A stretch of 38,524 nucleotides of DNA. Source: Glomus cerebriforme (lineage: Eukaryota; Glomeromycota; Glomeromycetes; Glomerales; Glomeraceae). A program made the translations under genes and the position numbers. Below the pieces are notes generated by a model. That model had not been told where the DNA came from. It was given only the letters and a program-made list of their open reading frames with translations, and ran no database searches. Positions 22,291 to 32,613 of the stretch are shown here, piece by piece (within the stretch, counting starts at the first letter, position 1; the number at the start of each line of letters is the position of its first letter). The stretch lies in the NCBI GenBank assembly GCA_003550305.1, contig QKYT01000050.1, forward strand, positions 155,468 to 193,991, in the 5' to 3' direction.

Positions 22291-22639
22291 TAAGATCAAA
22301 TATTTACATTATATGAGTGTATATTAATAAGATTGATTATTAAAACGTCAAAATTGTACTTGATTTTATAATTATGAATCATACGACCATGATTATCTGT
22401 AAATTTCACAAAGTTACGTCATATTTTTCATTATTCGCATATTTTGGAGATTTGAACTTTAAACAAAGTATTATTATACTATTTATTCTGTTTTTTCATT
22501 TATTATCACTTATTTTTTTATTTTCTTTATCTATTTATTTTATTTTAATACTTTGAAATTATTTATTTTTTTTCTCACTTTAGCAATATTGACCTTCAGT
22601 CAACTACTATATTTTTAAATATTTAATGGAAAATAACTT
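22291..22639. other. AT-rich intergenic region
   Basis: A 60-codon hydrophobic frame at 22374-22556 is Phe/Leu/Ile-rich and looks like T-rich background. Nothing else is recognised. Confidence 0.5.
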
Positions 22640-22865
22640 AATAGGTAATAACTGATATATAATTCCAGATTCCATCATATGCTAAAACCAAGAAATCAGT
22701 TTCTTATAAATTTTATGAGAATTTATATCATGAAAAGCAACAAAAAACAACAAAAAAAAATATGAAAAGGTGATAAATAATAGGTCATAAAATCGTGTCT
22801 ACATTATAAAAGAATTATATCTGCCTTTATCAGAATTAAGTTCTTTTTAGGAATACCAAAATATT
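22640..22865 (-). pseudogene. Second PP2C phosphatase relic
   Basis: On the minus strand this aligns with 5750-5905 of the first PP2C pseudogene. Shared are TTTGG followed by AAAAA, TAATTCTGATAA, a TATAAATT..CAT block, GAAACTGATTTCTTGGTTTTAGCAT and GATGGAATCTGG. It translates as ETDFLVLAYDGIWN, so it keeps Gly and Trp where the first copy has Arg and a stop, but it has a Cys to Tyr change. Only the C-terminal third of the phosphatase domain is present. It lies just past the stop codon of the dNTPase gene, in its probable 3' untranslated region. Confidence 0.7.
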
Positions 22866-22884
22866 ATATTCCAACCTTGGCTTT

Positions 22885-25039
22885 TTAGATCTCAGTGTAA
22901 TAAGTCTTCGGTTCTGAAATATATTCTTTCAATAATTTTTGAAAGCAGTCCCTAATTGGTTTAACCTAATACATATTTATATATATAAGAAATTGTTTTA
23001 AGATATTGGTTTAAAATTGAAAAAAAAAAATAAAAAATAAGAAATATACGTCAATAATATATCGTGAACTTCAATAAATTTACCTTTTCGCGATCCTTAG
23101 TAAAAATTCGAATATTAAGTTCTTCAAATTGCTCTGGAACAAGATAACTCACTTGCGATCTTTCCAACTTGAAAACTAAAAAAACCCCCGTAAAGAATAA
23201 ATTAAAAGTTACGCGTGCCATAGTAACTAAATGTATTAACCTTTATTCGGTGTATATTTATCATAAAATTTAACATGATCGACTGGATTTTCATCCTTCA
23301 TTCCATAATTCAACGTAAGCCGATGTACTATTACATCATCAATTTTGAGCCCATCATTATCCTGATACGCTATGATTTTTTCTTCATTTATTTCCTTCTA
23401 TTAACAATACAAAAACAAAATTAAATTTGAGATTTATAACCTTATCATGTTGACATTATATATAAATTTTACCTCTGTTAATTTATCTTTCAATTCATTA
23501 GGAACTAAATACTCATCAACAAATTTATAGAGATTTCTTGTTCGAATACGTTTGATAATTTCTTTTGACTTTTTCAAATTCTAAAATAGATTAAAATAAT
23601 TAAATAATTCCTCGTTTTAATATAAGAATATGCTGCAATTTACCGGATCGTCCGAAAATTCGATTTTATTCAAGATTGTATCATCCATTTTCAAATATCT
23701 ATTTGCATCATTGATACTATCAGATATTTCGAAAACCGAATCCGCTTCTAACAAAGCATCACGTATCATATAATCTATCGCTTTGCCTGATTTAATATTT
23801 TTATGTGAGTAAAATCATATTAATTATGGAAAGCTAAAATAAAACTCTTAACTTACAAACACGATGATTATAAGCTTTCTTATGTAAAGAATATCGCGTA
23901 TGGAACAGTTCGTAAATATTATAGCTTTCCTTAAAATAGTATGTAATTTGATCATCAACGACGCGCGAAAATTTCATAAGTCTTGAAGAATCAAATACGG
24001 ATTTAATTCCAAGATAATGACAATCACGATCCAAATAATCAAATTTATCGACATCGATTGAATTACGTTTATTAGCCACTATATCGAATAAATAAGGAGA
24101 TCGTTGCGTACTAAATAGAAAAAAATTTATTTAAAATATTTTGAATAATAATAACAAAAAGAATCATAAACTTACCGATCCCCAGCGATTAATTTTTCGA
24201 TATATTTTATGTCTTTTGTATCTAAATCGTCGATTATATCAACCTGATTGTTGTTTAAAAGATGTTCGAACATCATTTTGGAACCTTTTTCATGTGTCCA
24301 TTTTTCTTCGGGCCTTTTATTTAAAAAGAAAGGTATACGCGTCAATATTCAAATTATATAAATCTAAATGCTAAATATTTTAACCAAACCTTTTACGTGA
24401 AATAAAATCATTTTCAAACAGATGACTAAATGGTCCATGTCCTAAAAATAAATAGAATTTAATAATAATGGCGTTACGTTTAGAAGATTAAAGTTAATAT
24501 CAACATACCCAGATCATGACACAACGCAGCCAATGTCACACATTTTAAATCTTTCTCAATATGTTCTAGTTCAGGTTGCGTCTCATGGATTCTTTTCACC
24601 AACGAGTAAGCAAGGTGTGCAACACCTACAACATACAATATTATTCGGTAAAATTATTCACTAATCTCAGAATTTTGTTGGATTTATCATAATTAGTACC
24701 TAAACAATGCTCGAATCTATTGTGACTTGCACCAGGATATACATAATAAGTATTTCCAAGTTGTTTGATGTTACGCAATCTTTGAAAATGTTCAGTATCG
24801 ATAAATTTGACTATCCAATCCTCGAATTCCATTAATCCCTATTTATAAACATGTTACTTTAATAAAGTCGCACACTCAAAAAAAAAAAAAAAAAAAGGAA
24901 AAAATTTTTTTTCTCGTAAAAGAATTTTTCGGTATTAATTTTACTAATCAAAATGATAAATTACATGAATAGGATCCTGAATTCTTTTAATTTGCTTATA
25001 ACCATTTGTGAAATTTGTGATATCATTAACTAAAGTCAT
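22885..25039 (-). CDS. SAMHD1-like HD-domain dNTP triphosphohydrolase
   Basis: Eleven exons join with consistent phase: 25039-24965, 24838-24700, 24625-24509, 24441-24390, 24313-24176, 24110-23857, 23786-23644, 23580-23473, 23397-23241, 23175-23084 and 22965-22885. They give 451 aa, and introns are mostly 63-83 nt. The family hydrolyses dNTPs to the deoxynucleoside and triphosphate. The metal-binding set is present: His-69 (NRFEH), His-108/Asp-109 (CHDLGHG) and Asp-195 (IDVDKFDY). Catalytic-site His-117 (FSH) and His-135 (WTHE) are also there. Asp-39, Gln-44 and Arg-47 ([10 protein letters not shown]) match the guanine allosteric-site residues of human SAMHD1. The C-terminal lobe contains [15 protein letters not shown]. 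There is no SAM domain. The start at 25039 is the first Met before the KRIQDPIHG motif, and the protein looks complete. Apart from the splice model, which is inferred from GT-AG sites, confidence is high. Confidence 0.93.
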
Positions 25040-26722
25040 AATGAATATATGAAAGTTTAAAATTTGTTTATTTATCCAAAGAAGGGGGGGAGGATCGGTA
25101 TAGATTTCATAAATTTTAAGCATATGTTGTTTATATATTAAAAAAAACAGGTTTTCTAAATAGGATCTTAAGCTTAATTAGGTGAAATTAAAATTTTCTT
25201 TTTATTCTCACGAAATTACTGTTACACAATAAATTCTACAACCACCTTGACGTAAAATAATCCTTTAATGGTTTAGTTCAACGTTTCTATTATTCCATTA
25301 TCGAACTTTTATAAAAGCAGAGATTCCAATGATTATCTAGATAGATCTATAAATAATAATTCCGTAAATTTCACCCATTATAAATAGGCCAGGGCAGATC
25401 AGTGCGTTCTATCTGCAGGGTCGGCACTATGTAATTCTTATTATATTAGCCCAAAAGGAAAGATTTACAAGATTATTTTACCGTGCACCTTTTTAACCCA
25501 TTTCCATTCATGTACTGTATATGGAAATAATGATATTATAAAAATCATACATTCCATGCATAGAAAACCATACCATACCGATTTCTGCAACCCCATTCAC
25601 ATCACGTATTTTGAAAACGGCGATAGATGAAAAATAATCTAATTAATTATTATAAAAATAATAATAGAAACAATAGAAGAACTCTAGTTTGCATTAACTA
25701 GTCTTTGATCATCGTTTTACGTTTTACAATTACCGGACTCATGGAACGCTATCCATACCGTATGTAAAGTATAAATGTCAATGAATAATATATTTTTATT
25801 AAAATTGGCGGTAGGCACAATTAGGTTGAAAGAACTGCATGCATATGAGGGTAAAAATCATATAATGACTTTTTTGTAATTATATCATGTAACGCTAAAC
25901 GTTTTCAACAAAATTTCAAAGATTGGACCGGTGAAAATTCTAACATTAATAGATCATATATCAAAGCAAAAAAAAATAAAAATGAATATGTTGCAAAGGG
26001 ATGTTCTAAACGGTATATAAAGCAGATTGGAGTGAAGGAAATTAATTACTGTATATTTGGGTATCACCGAGGCGAATGACACCACACCAGCATTAAGGTT
26101 GAATTCGGGCAGACCTAAAAAAATGTAATAAAACTCTGCCCAAAATTCCACTCTAATGCTGATACGGTGATATTAAGCAATTTTCAATATACGGTATTTT
26201 ATATTCAGTAAATAAGTTATTATCTGAAAAATCTGTTACGCTACGTAATTGACAAATTAAAATGCTTTATTAGTACTATATATTATGTATGCGTACGCGT
26301 TTTTTTAATTCTAATGATCACGTTATATTAAAGCTGTAGAGTAATTAATTTGAAAAATTCAATATATCAGAAGATACATAATATTGAAGAATTTACTGTA
26401 TATCTCTTATCGCTATTATATTTTAAGAAACTTTTCAACGGTTTCCGTTTCCTATCTTATTTTGTATGCTTTGATAATTCTTTTATTCAAATTTTTGTTT
26501 TAAATAACGGCAAAAACTGTTTTAAACCAATTAAATTGATTGAAAACAATTAAAAACATAAATTTTGTTTAAAAGTGATTTTAAACACGTACGTATCTTT
26601 AATACTAATTTTTTGTATATTTATTTGCCTCGTTAATAAATAAATAGTATAATACAATGATAAAATTAAATGAAATGAACTATAAATAAAAATGAAATAA
26701 AATAAATTAAAACTATCCGAAT
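25040..26722. other. Intergenic region between dNTPase and fusion gene
   Basis: No gene is supported. There is a TATAAATA sequence at about 25379-25387 and a foldback at 26062-26172. Minus-strand frame 25954-26151 overlaps that foldback and is not credible. Plus frame 26350-26553 is Phe/Leu-rich with no family. Confidence 0.5.
26062..26172. mobile_element. Small MITE-like foldback, TATCACCG ends
   Basis: The ends are TATCACCG and CGGTGATA. Further in, AGCATTAAGGTTGAATTCGG pairs with the right arm, whose reverse complement reads AGCATTAGAGTGGAATTTTG, and GGGCAGA pairs with TCTGCCC. The left arm has an extra segment of about 15 nt. A TA duplication is possible. Non-coding, one copy seen. Confidence 0.6.
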
Positions 26723-29700
26723 TTAAATTCCTAACTCAAAATTAGCTGGAAAATATTCTTCATTTTTATTTTTAATAAAAGGGCAAATTTCTATATGTCC
26801 TAAAAATAAGACTAAATTTATAGAATGATCATGCCATGATTCGGGAATATCTATGCCAATTGTTCCAACCTTGTTCACGCCAGGCGCATCACAAAATATA
26901 GCATCTTGCGCAGCTGTAGCATATAATTCAATATAAAATTTTTCTTGATCTTCATATTCTCTTTGCAGTTCTAATTCAAATTCAAATTCTTGATCCACAT
27001 ATACTTCTGTACCTTTTGCTACTAATTTATTAAAATTTTGTCTTTCTTTTTGGTTATTCCAAGGATGTAATGTTTGCAACATTCCGACTCCATAAGTCAT
27101 ATCTATTACCCGTGAATATATTAATTTCGCATTTAATCCATATTCAAGAGCTCCACTTACTACTGCTGTTAAAGGTTGCCTAGGTACAATAATATGTTGT
27201 TGGAATTCTTGTTCAATACGCGCTTGTAAATATTTTGATTTACTAAGACCTCCTACCAAAAATATCGTAGAACAAGATTTACTGAAATTTAGTTGCTCCC
27301 GAATTAATTGAATTATTTGCTCTACTATAGGATCAAACATTGACTTTACATCTTCATAACTAATTTCTACATTCCATTCATTTTTCTCTAATTCGTCTTT
27401 ATGAGAATCAGCAACATATTGTTTAATATTAGGACAAATATCTTCAAGATTAAGTTCATAAGTTTTCTTATCTCCAGTAAATAATAACTTGACCTCTTTA
27501 CAAAATTCTGTAACCATGTATTGTAACTGGTCATAATGTTTCTCTTGAAGATTTTCTATAGCATTAGTGCCAACTTTTTTTGAAATAAATTCGAGAAATT
27601 CTTTGTCAATGTAAATTGACCCACAAAGTTTACTAGAATTTGATGACTTTTCTACCAATTTGTCACCAATTAGTCTTCTAAGAGTTAATTCCACTATTCC
27701 ACCTCCACAGTTAACGACCAAAAAGTCTGCTATAAAATAAATTAAAAGATTATTAATGATGATGAATTTTTAAATTTGGAATTACCAGATAATCACCAGT
27801 ATCACTCTGGTGATATTCCTATTTGTCACTATTATATATCACGCAGTGATCATCACACGATTATTACTCACATTCTTTTATTATAGCACCCCCTTCAGCT
27901 GATTATCACAAACAAAAATTTAGATGCGTGATTAACTAAGAACGAAAAATTAAATAAAAATATAATATAAAATGCTCACGTCCAGTTACTTCTTTCATTA
28001 TTTTCATACACTTTATAGCAGCTGCTTCAACTAATTATAATATATTATATGTAAACAGTTAATTTAAGAGATTAGGCAAATAATGTAATTACTTATATGA
28101 TAATACAAATATAAACGTAAAATCAATCTCACTTTCTGTAATTAATTGCAATTTTTCTGAATCTTCGCTCTCAATTAATTCGGCTTTACACATACATTTT
28201 CTTATCGCGGCTTTTTTTTGATGAGAAAGCTTCGAAGGAATAGGGAATATAATTAAAACGTTTCGGAGGAAATCTATCTCTGAATTTTCGGGTCGCGTTT
28301 TTTTCAATACGGTACTTTTGATTAACTAAAGAATAGAAAATATATACGATTAAAAAATTTTAATAGGATAATTTTCTGAATATATCAGTAGTACTCATTA
28401 TTTACAAAGAATTATTTGATATTTACCTCTCCTAAAAGAAAAATAATATATGAACATTTTAATAATAAAGTTCAGATTTTTAGGCATGATAAGTAATATT
28501 CTTATATACATACCTATCTTTTTTAAGTAGTCTATGATAGCTTGTTCATAATTAAAATTTAATGACAAATTTGATTTATTCTCTTCATCAAGAAAACATA
28601 ATTTAAAATATTCAACAATATTGGTGGATACATTTTTTAATTCTCTTCTTAAATTACGTCTTTTGGCCATAGCAGATAATCCCCATTCTTTAATTTCTTC
28701 ATACTTTTCATCATAAAGTAATGCGGTGTTTGTCTTCATTGGTCCATCTTGATCTGGCCAATAGTCATTTATAATTATTTCATTTTTTGATTTATTTGCA
28801 TAGGCAAATCCAGAATATGTAGTTCCAAAATCTTTTGAAAAAAAATCATTAGTAATATTAAATTAATGTTATGAGAAATTTCATTCCAGGAAAAAAAAAA
28901 ATAATTTACCTAATGAAACAACCAATTTAATATTATCATCCATGAAAGGTTGCTGTTTAATAATATTTTGATTATTGATTTCAAGAAATAAATTTTCATT
29001 CAAATTATCATCGGTTAATAAATAACCAATAAAATTTAAAGGACATTCCTCTTCCCTATTATCAATTTTTAAACTCCTATTTGTATCAGAAGATAGAACA
29101 CAAATATGTAACTCTATATTTTCATCGGAATCAGCAATATTGTTGGATTTACTTATTTGAAATTTAATTGAATTATATGACCATTCAATAAATTTAACAT
29201 TATTTATCGGCTCATAATTTGATGGTGGGTAATATGATACCTTGAAGGAAATACCAAATCCCTGGTATAATGGAAAAGGTGTTTTGATATGATAACAAGA
29301 TCCTTCAGCAGACTTCAATGTAATAGTTTTCTTGAAATATCCTACTTGAAATTCACGATTTTTCGGACTAAAAACTGATAATTTTGAAGGGTTCCCAATA
29401 ATCATCCATAAAATATAACATTCTTCGATATTAATACTACTATTATTAATATTTGAAGATTCTATTATTGTATAAAATCCATTAAAGTCATATAATTCAA
29501 ATTTAATAAAAAATTCATCATCTAATGATTGGGTCCCCCGAATAATAGTACCAAATACTTCATAATTCTCATCCTTCAATGATGGTTTTATATCTATGCG
29601 TTTATAATGTTCAGTATTATTGTTATCTAAATCTCTCAAATCGTTAATCCCTGTCATTATAATTTTAAAATTATCATCTTTGTTATCATAACTTCTTATA

Positions 29701-32174
29701 ACCGTATGAATCTTTCTCAGTTGTTCCATTTCAAGAATATTGAATAGAGGAACAATCTTGTCCAACTCAATAATTTCTAATTTATTCTTATTTTGAATCC
29801 AATTAGATAAATCATCATCTTCGACAACTTCGATGAAATCGCCTTTTTGCGTTAAAAGATATGAATTGTCTAAGTACGGTTTTAAGGATTCAGATGGTGA
29901 CTTTAAATTAATCTTCTTATAAGTACCGGCAGAGGAAGTGGTTGATAAAATATTTTTGATTCCCAACACAATTCTCTGTGGAAATAAGTGTCCATATTTA
30001 TCAAATATATCTTGTAAGGATCCAAATGGTTTCATATTATCAAGTGCTTTCTCTACGTCACTCTTAAATTCTTCCGAAGATTCAATACTATCAAAATTTA
30101 ATAAGATCTCATACTGTTCATATTTAACCATTAAAGGGATATGATTAGCTCTATCATTTGAATCGTCACTTCTAATAAATGGAATATTCTTAATTGTTAT
30201 TCCCTTAAATTTCATTGGCGACTTATTTACTTCTAAATAATAATCGTCGATTAAATTTATTTTAGGTAATTTGACAAAATTAACGGCGTATTTCTCGCTT
30301 ATTTCTATTTCGTAATGCTTGTTTATTATTAACCCTTGAAGTAGGTGAAAATCTTTAACCCATCTTGTTAAATTCACGTATACATTATCTTCAATTTCAT
30401 CATCATAATTATCTTCGACAGACTTTGCAACCCAATCCTCTAAACTTAATTTCTCTTTAAAATTAGTGATACCGGGTTGCTTTATTTTAAAAGATTCAAA
30501 TTCATCCTTACCGACTCTTAATTGAGAAATAGAAACAAGATTATCGTAATGAATCAACTCGACAATATTCTCTTGATATAAATTATTCATCCAATCAGAT
30601 AATTCCTTAGGAGTTTTTATCCTTTTCCCATTAGACGTTTCAAGTCGTGGCACAAGTTGTAAAGTCGATAAATTGTTAAATGGATTTTCTTTATTATAAA
30701 GAGCCGAATTATATGCCATAACTAAATGAAACTTTAAAAGATTAATCTGTTCAGGAGTAACCAAATTAAAACCTTTGATAAATAATTGACCACCAGCTAA
30801 AATTTTTTTTGCAAGACAATGACCATATATGTCATGTAACTTTTCTATGTCATCGCTAAAAAAAGATTCTAACAAATTGATGCTAGTAGTGATTTCGACG
30901 ACAGGAAAATTAATGCAAATATCTGATGATTTTAATGTGTCAATTTCGTCATTAGTATCCTCAATTGAATTAACATACGTATATACTATAGGTTGTCCGT
31001 CATATACATTTATATTCAATTCATTATTATCTTTAATAACAGCTTGTTTACTTGGTTGTATATTATTTTCATCCAAGAATAAGCCATGATTCAACTTCCA
31101 TTGTTTAATTATTTGATTGTCGCTTAATGAATCTTCTATCTCGGAGATAATTTCCAAATCATCATTTTCCGAAGTAATTTCGTCTTCATCAGTCTCACTT
31201 TCGCTTTCCTCCTTAATAATAGGAGGTGGAACAATACTAATAATATACTTTGCTACTGTAACAATTTCGTTCACACTAAAATCTTCATCCGTCCCACCAA
31301 GACAAAGCTTAATATGAAGCTCATTTGTAATTTTTATTAAACGACTAGAATAAGTTGGCCGTGAGTCACGTGAAATAAAGAGATCTATTATATGATTATA
31401 TTCTCTTGATTCGAAATTAATTTTAATATGATGTTTTGGAATGTCAGGAAACTCTTTTGTTTTTTCGATACGGCAATTTCTATTTGTATTATTATCATTA
31501 AATTGAAAATCCATGCAAGTCACCATATAAATTTTAATTCGTTCGATACTTAAACCAGGCCTCAGGAATTTAATTTTCATTGGCACGTAAACATTAGTGC
31601 CAAGATTAAACTTTTTGTTTCGTGGTAATTCAAATGTGTAATCCAAGATATTTTTGAATTTACCTTGTAATTTATAAGTATAAAAAGAGGAACAATCTTG
31701 ATTACTTATAGTTATAGTCTTTTTAAGCGGAAATTCAATTTCTGTAGATGTTTGTTTAAAAAAAGCCCATCTTGTATTTAAATTTATTATAGCACGTAAT
31801 TTATATTCTACCGACCCATTTGTTGTATTCAACTCATCTCTTATATTAATCGTTTCGGGAAGATCATTGGGTAATTCTTTTTCAAAGGAAATATTAAGAC
31901 GATCAATTAATGATCCATCTTCTGATTCCCAAATTTTAAAAGATTCATCAATAATGGTATGCTTTCTTCTGAATATTGGATTAAATTCACTTCGAAAGAT
32001 TTTTTCAACGCCTTTAATATGTAAATAAATACTTCTAATATGACGAGGTGTGCTATAATTGAGATTTAAATTGCCAACTAAAAGACCTCCTTCTTTATAG
32101 TAGGAAGTATGATCTTTTAGATGCGAAAATGTTATTTCTTCATGCGGCGAATTAGAATTTGTCATCGATGTCAT
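26723..32174 (-). CDS. Predicted fusion: alpha-arrestin-like, MACPF-like x2, HSPA12-like Hsp70
   Basis: Exons are 32174-28910, 28831-28514, 28431-28427, 28325-28133, 28030-27980, 27898-27872 and 27729-26723, which keep one frame for 1621 aa. Residues 5 to about 320 resemble an alpha-arrestin (GGLLVGNLNLNYSTP, KELPNDLPETI, VEYKLRAIINL). An acidic linker (about 321-355) follows, then two MACPF-like modules (YGHCLAKKILAGGQLF near 449, KYGHLFPQRIVLG near 726) and a beta-rich region shared with the divergent neighbour. Residues 1078-1621 are an HSPA12-like nucleotide-binding domain: MDDNIKLVVSLDFGTTYSG, LSAMAK, NCGGGIVELT (1293-1302), VGGLSKSKYLQ (about 1445). In the phosphate-2 motif Asp, Thr and Asp are replaced by Asn, Ile and Glu, so ATP hydrolysis may be lost. 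An upstream in-frame ATG at 32246 adds a Tyr/Lys-rich 24 aa and seems less likely. MDDNIKLVV looks like a stand-alone Hsp70 start, so two overlapping genes remain possible. Confidence 0.75.
27792..27850 (-). other. Two small hairpins in the last intron of the fusion gene
   Basis: ATCACCAG / CTGGTGAT (27792-27814, 7-nt loop) and ATCAC / GTGAT (27838-27850, 3-nt loop) lie in the 142-nt last intron. Other introns of this gene are mostly 78-101 nt, so this may be a small inserted palindrome. Role unknown. Confidence 0.5.
28427..28431 (-). other. Predicted 5-nt micro-exon (GAGAG)
   Basis: The 318-nt exon ending at 28514 leaves one base of a codon (ATA G). Joining directly to the next acceptor (28325) breaks the frame of the conserved IDFLRNVLIIFPIPSKLS stretch. 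A TTTTAG acceptor, GAGAG, and a GTAAAT donor lie between. Including GAGAG restores the frame and gives YLKKIGELIKSTV, which fits the helical pattern of the family. Flanking introns would be 82 and 101 nt. Confidence 0.65.
28832..28909 (-). other. Intron separating the arrestin/MACPF part from the Hsp70 part
   Basis: A 78-nt GTAAAT..CAAAAG intron interrupts the Asp codon of DFGTTYSG. If it is retained, translation continues GKLFFFFLE and stops at 28881, giving an arrestin/MACPF-like protein without Hsp70. If it is spliced, the Hsp70 domain is attached. Confidence 0.7.
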
Positions 32175-32546
32175 TTTTTTTTTTTTTTTACTTTTTAAAT
32201 ACAGAAAACGATATAGCTGATATGTATATATATATATGTTTGTCAAAGTATTTATTGAAAATCAGGGGGGATTGCATATTTGTACGATCCAAACAAACAC
32301 TGTGATTTCACACGAAAGAAAAAGGAAATAAAAGAATGAACAATGCTTTTAAATAAACAAAACGAACAAGTTTCTTTTCACTGATAAGAAAGATATCATT
32401 TATGTGCATATTATGCGGAAAAAATATAAAAGTTTATTTTTAATTCTTTGTATCACTTAATAAGTATTAAACCAATTTACGGGTATTTGAGTTTAAGTAA
32501 TTCATTAAGTATTTTTCATTATCGTTCCATTCCTGTTTATTATTTC

Positions 32547-32578
<32 letters not shown>

Positions 32579-32613
32579 CAAGATACACTTTTTAGTCAAT
32601 TTAACTTCCCAAC
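32175..32613. promoter_or_regulatory. Shared intergenic region of a divergent gene pair
   Basis: About 0.44 kb separates the start codons of the fusion gene (minus) and the MACPF-like gene (plus), so they probably share a bidirectional promoter. It contains a TATATATATATAT tract (about 32225-32237), a GGGGGG run (about 32266) and long poly(T)/poly(A) tracts at 32547-32579 just before the plus-strand gene. The A-tract directly before the minus-strand start (32175-32190) mirrors this. No canonical heat-shock element was found. Confidence 0.55.

Noticed and set aside
25954..26151. 65-codon minus-strand frame
   Set aside because: It overlaps the small foldback and has a hydrophobic, low-complexity end; no family.
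27872..27898. A 27-nt exon resembling the 51-nt exon before it (GAAGCAGCTGCTATAA-like start), suggesting mutually exclusive exons
   Set aside because: Including both exons keeps the frame and gives normal intron sizes, so simple constitutive use is preferred; exclusivity stays possible because each alone also keeps the frame.
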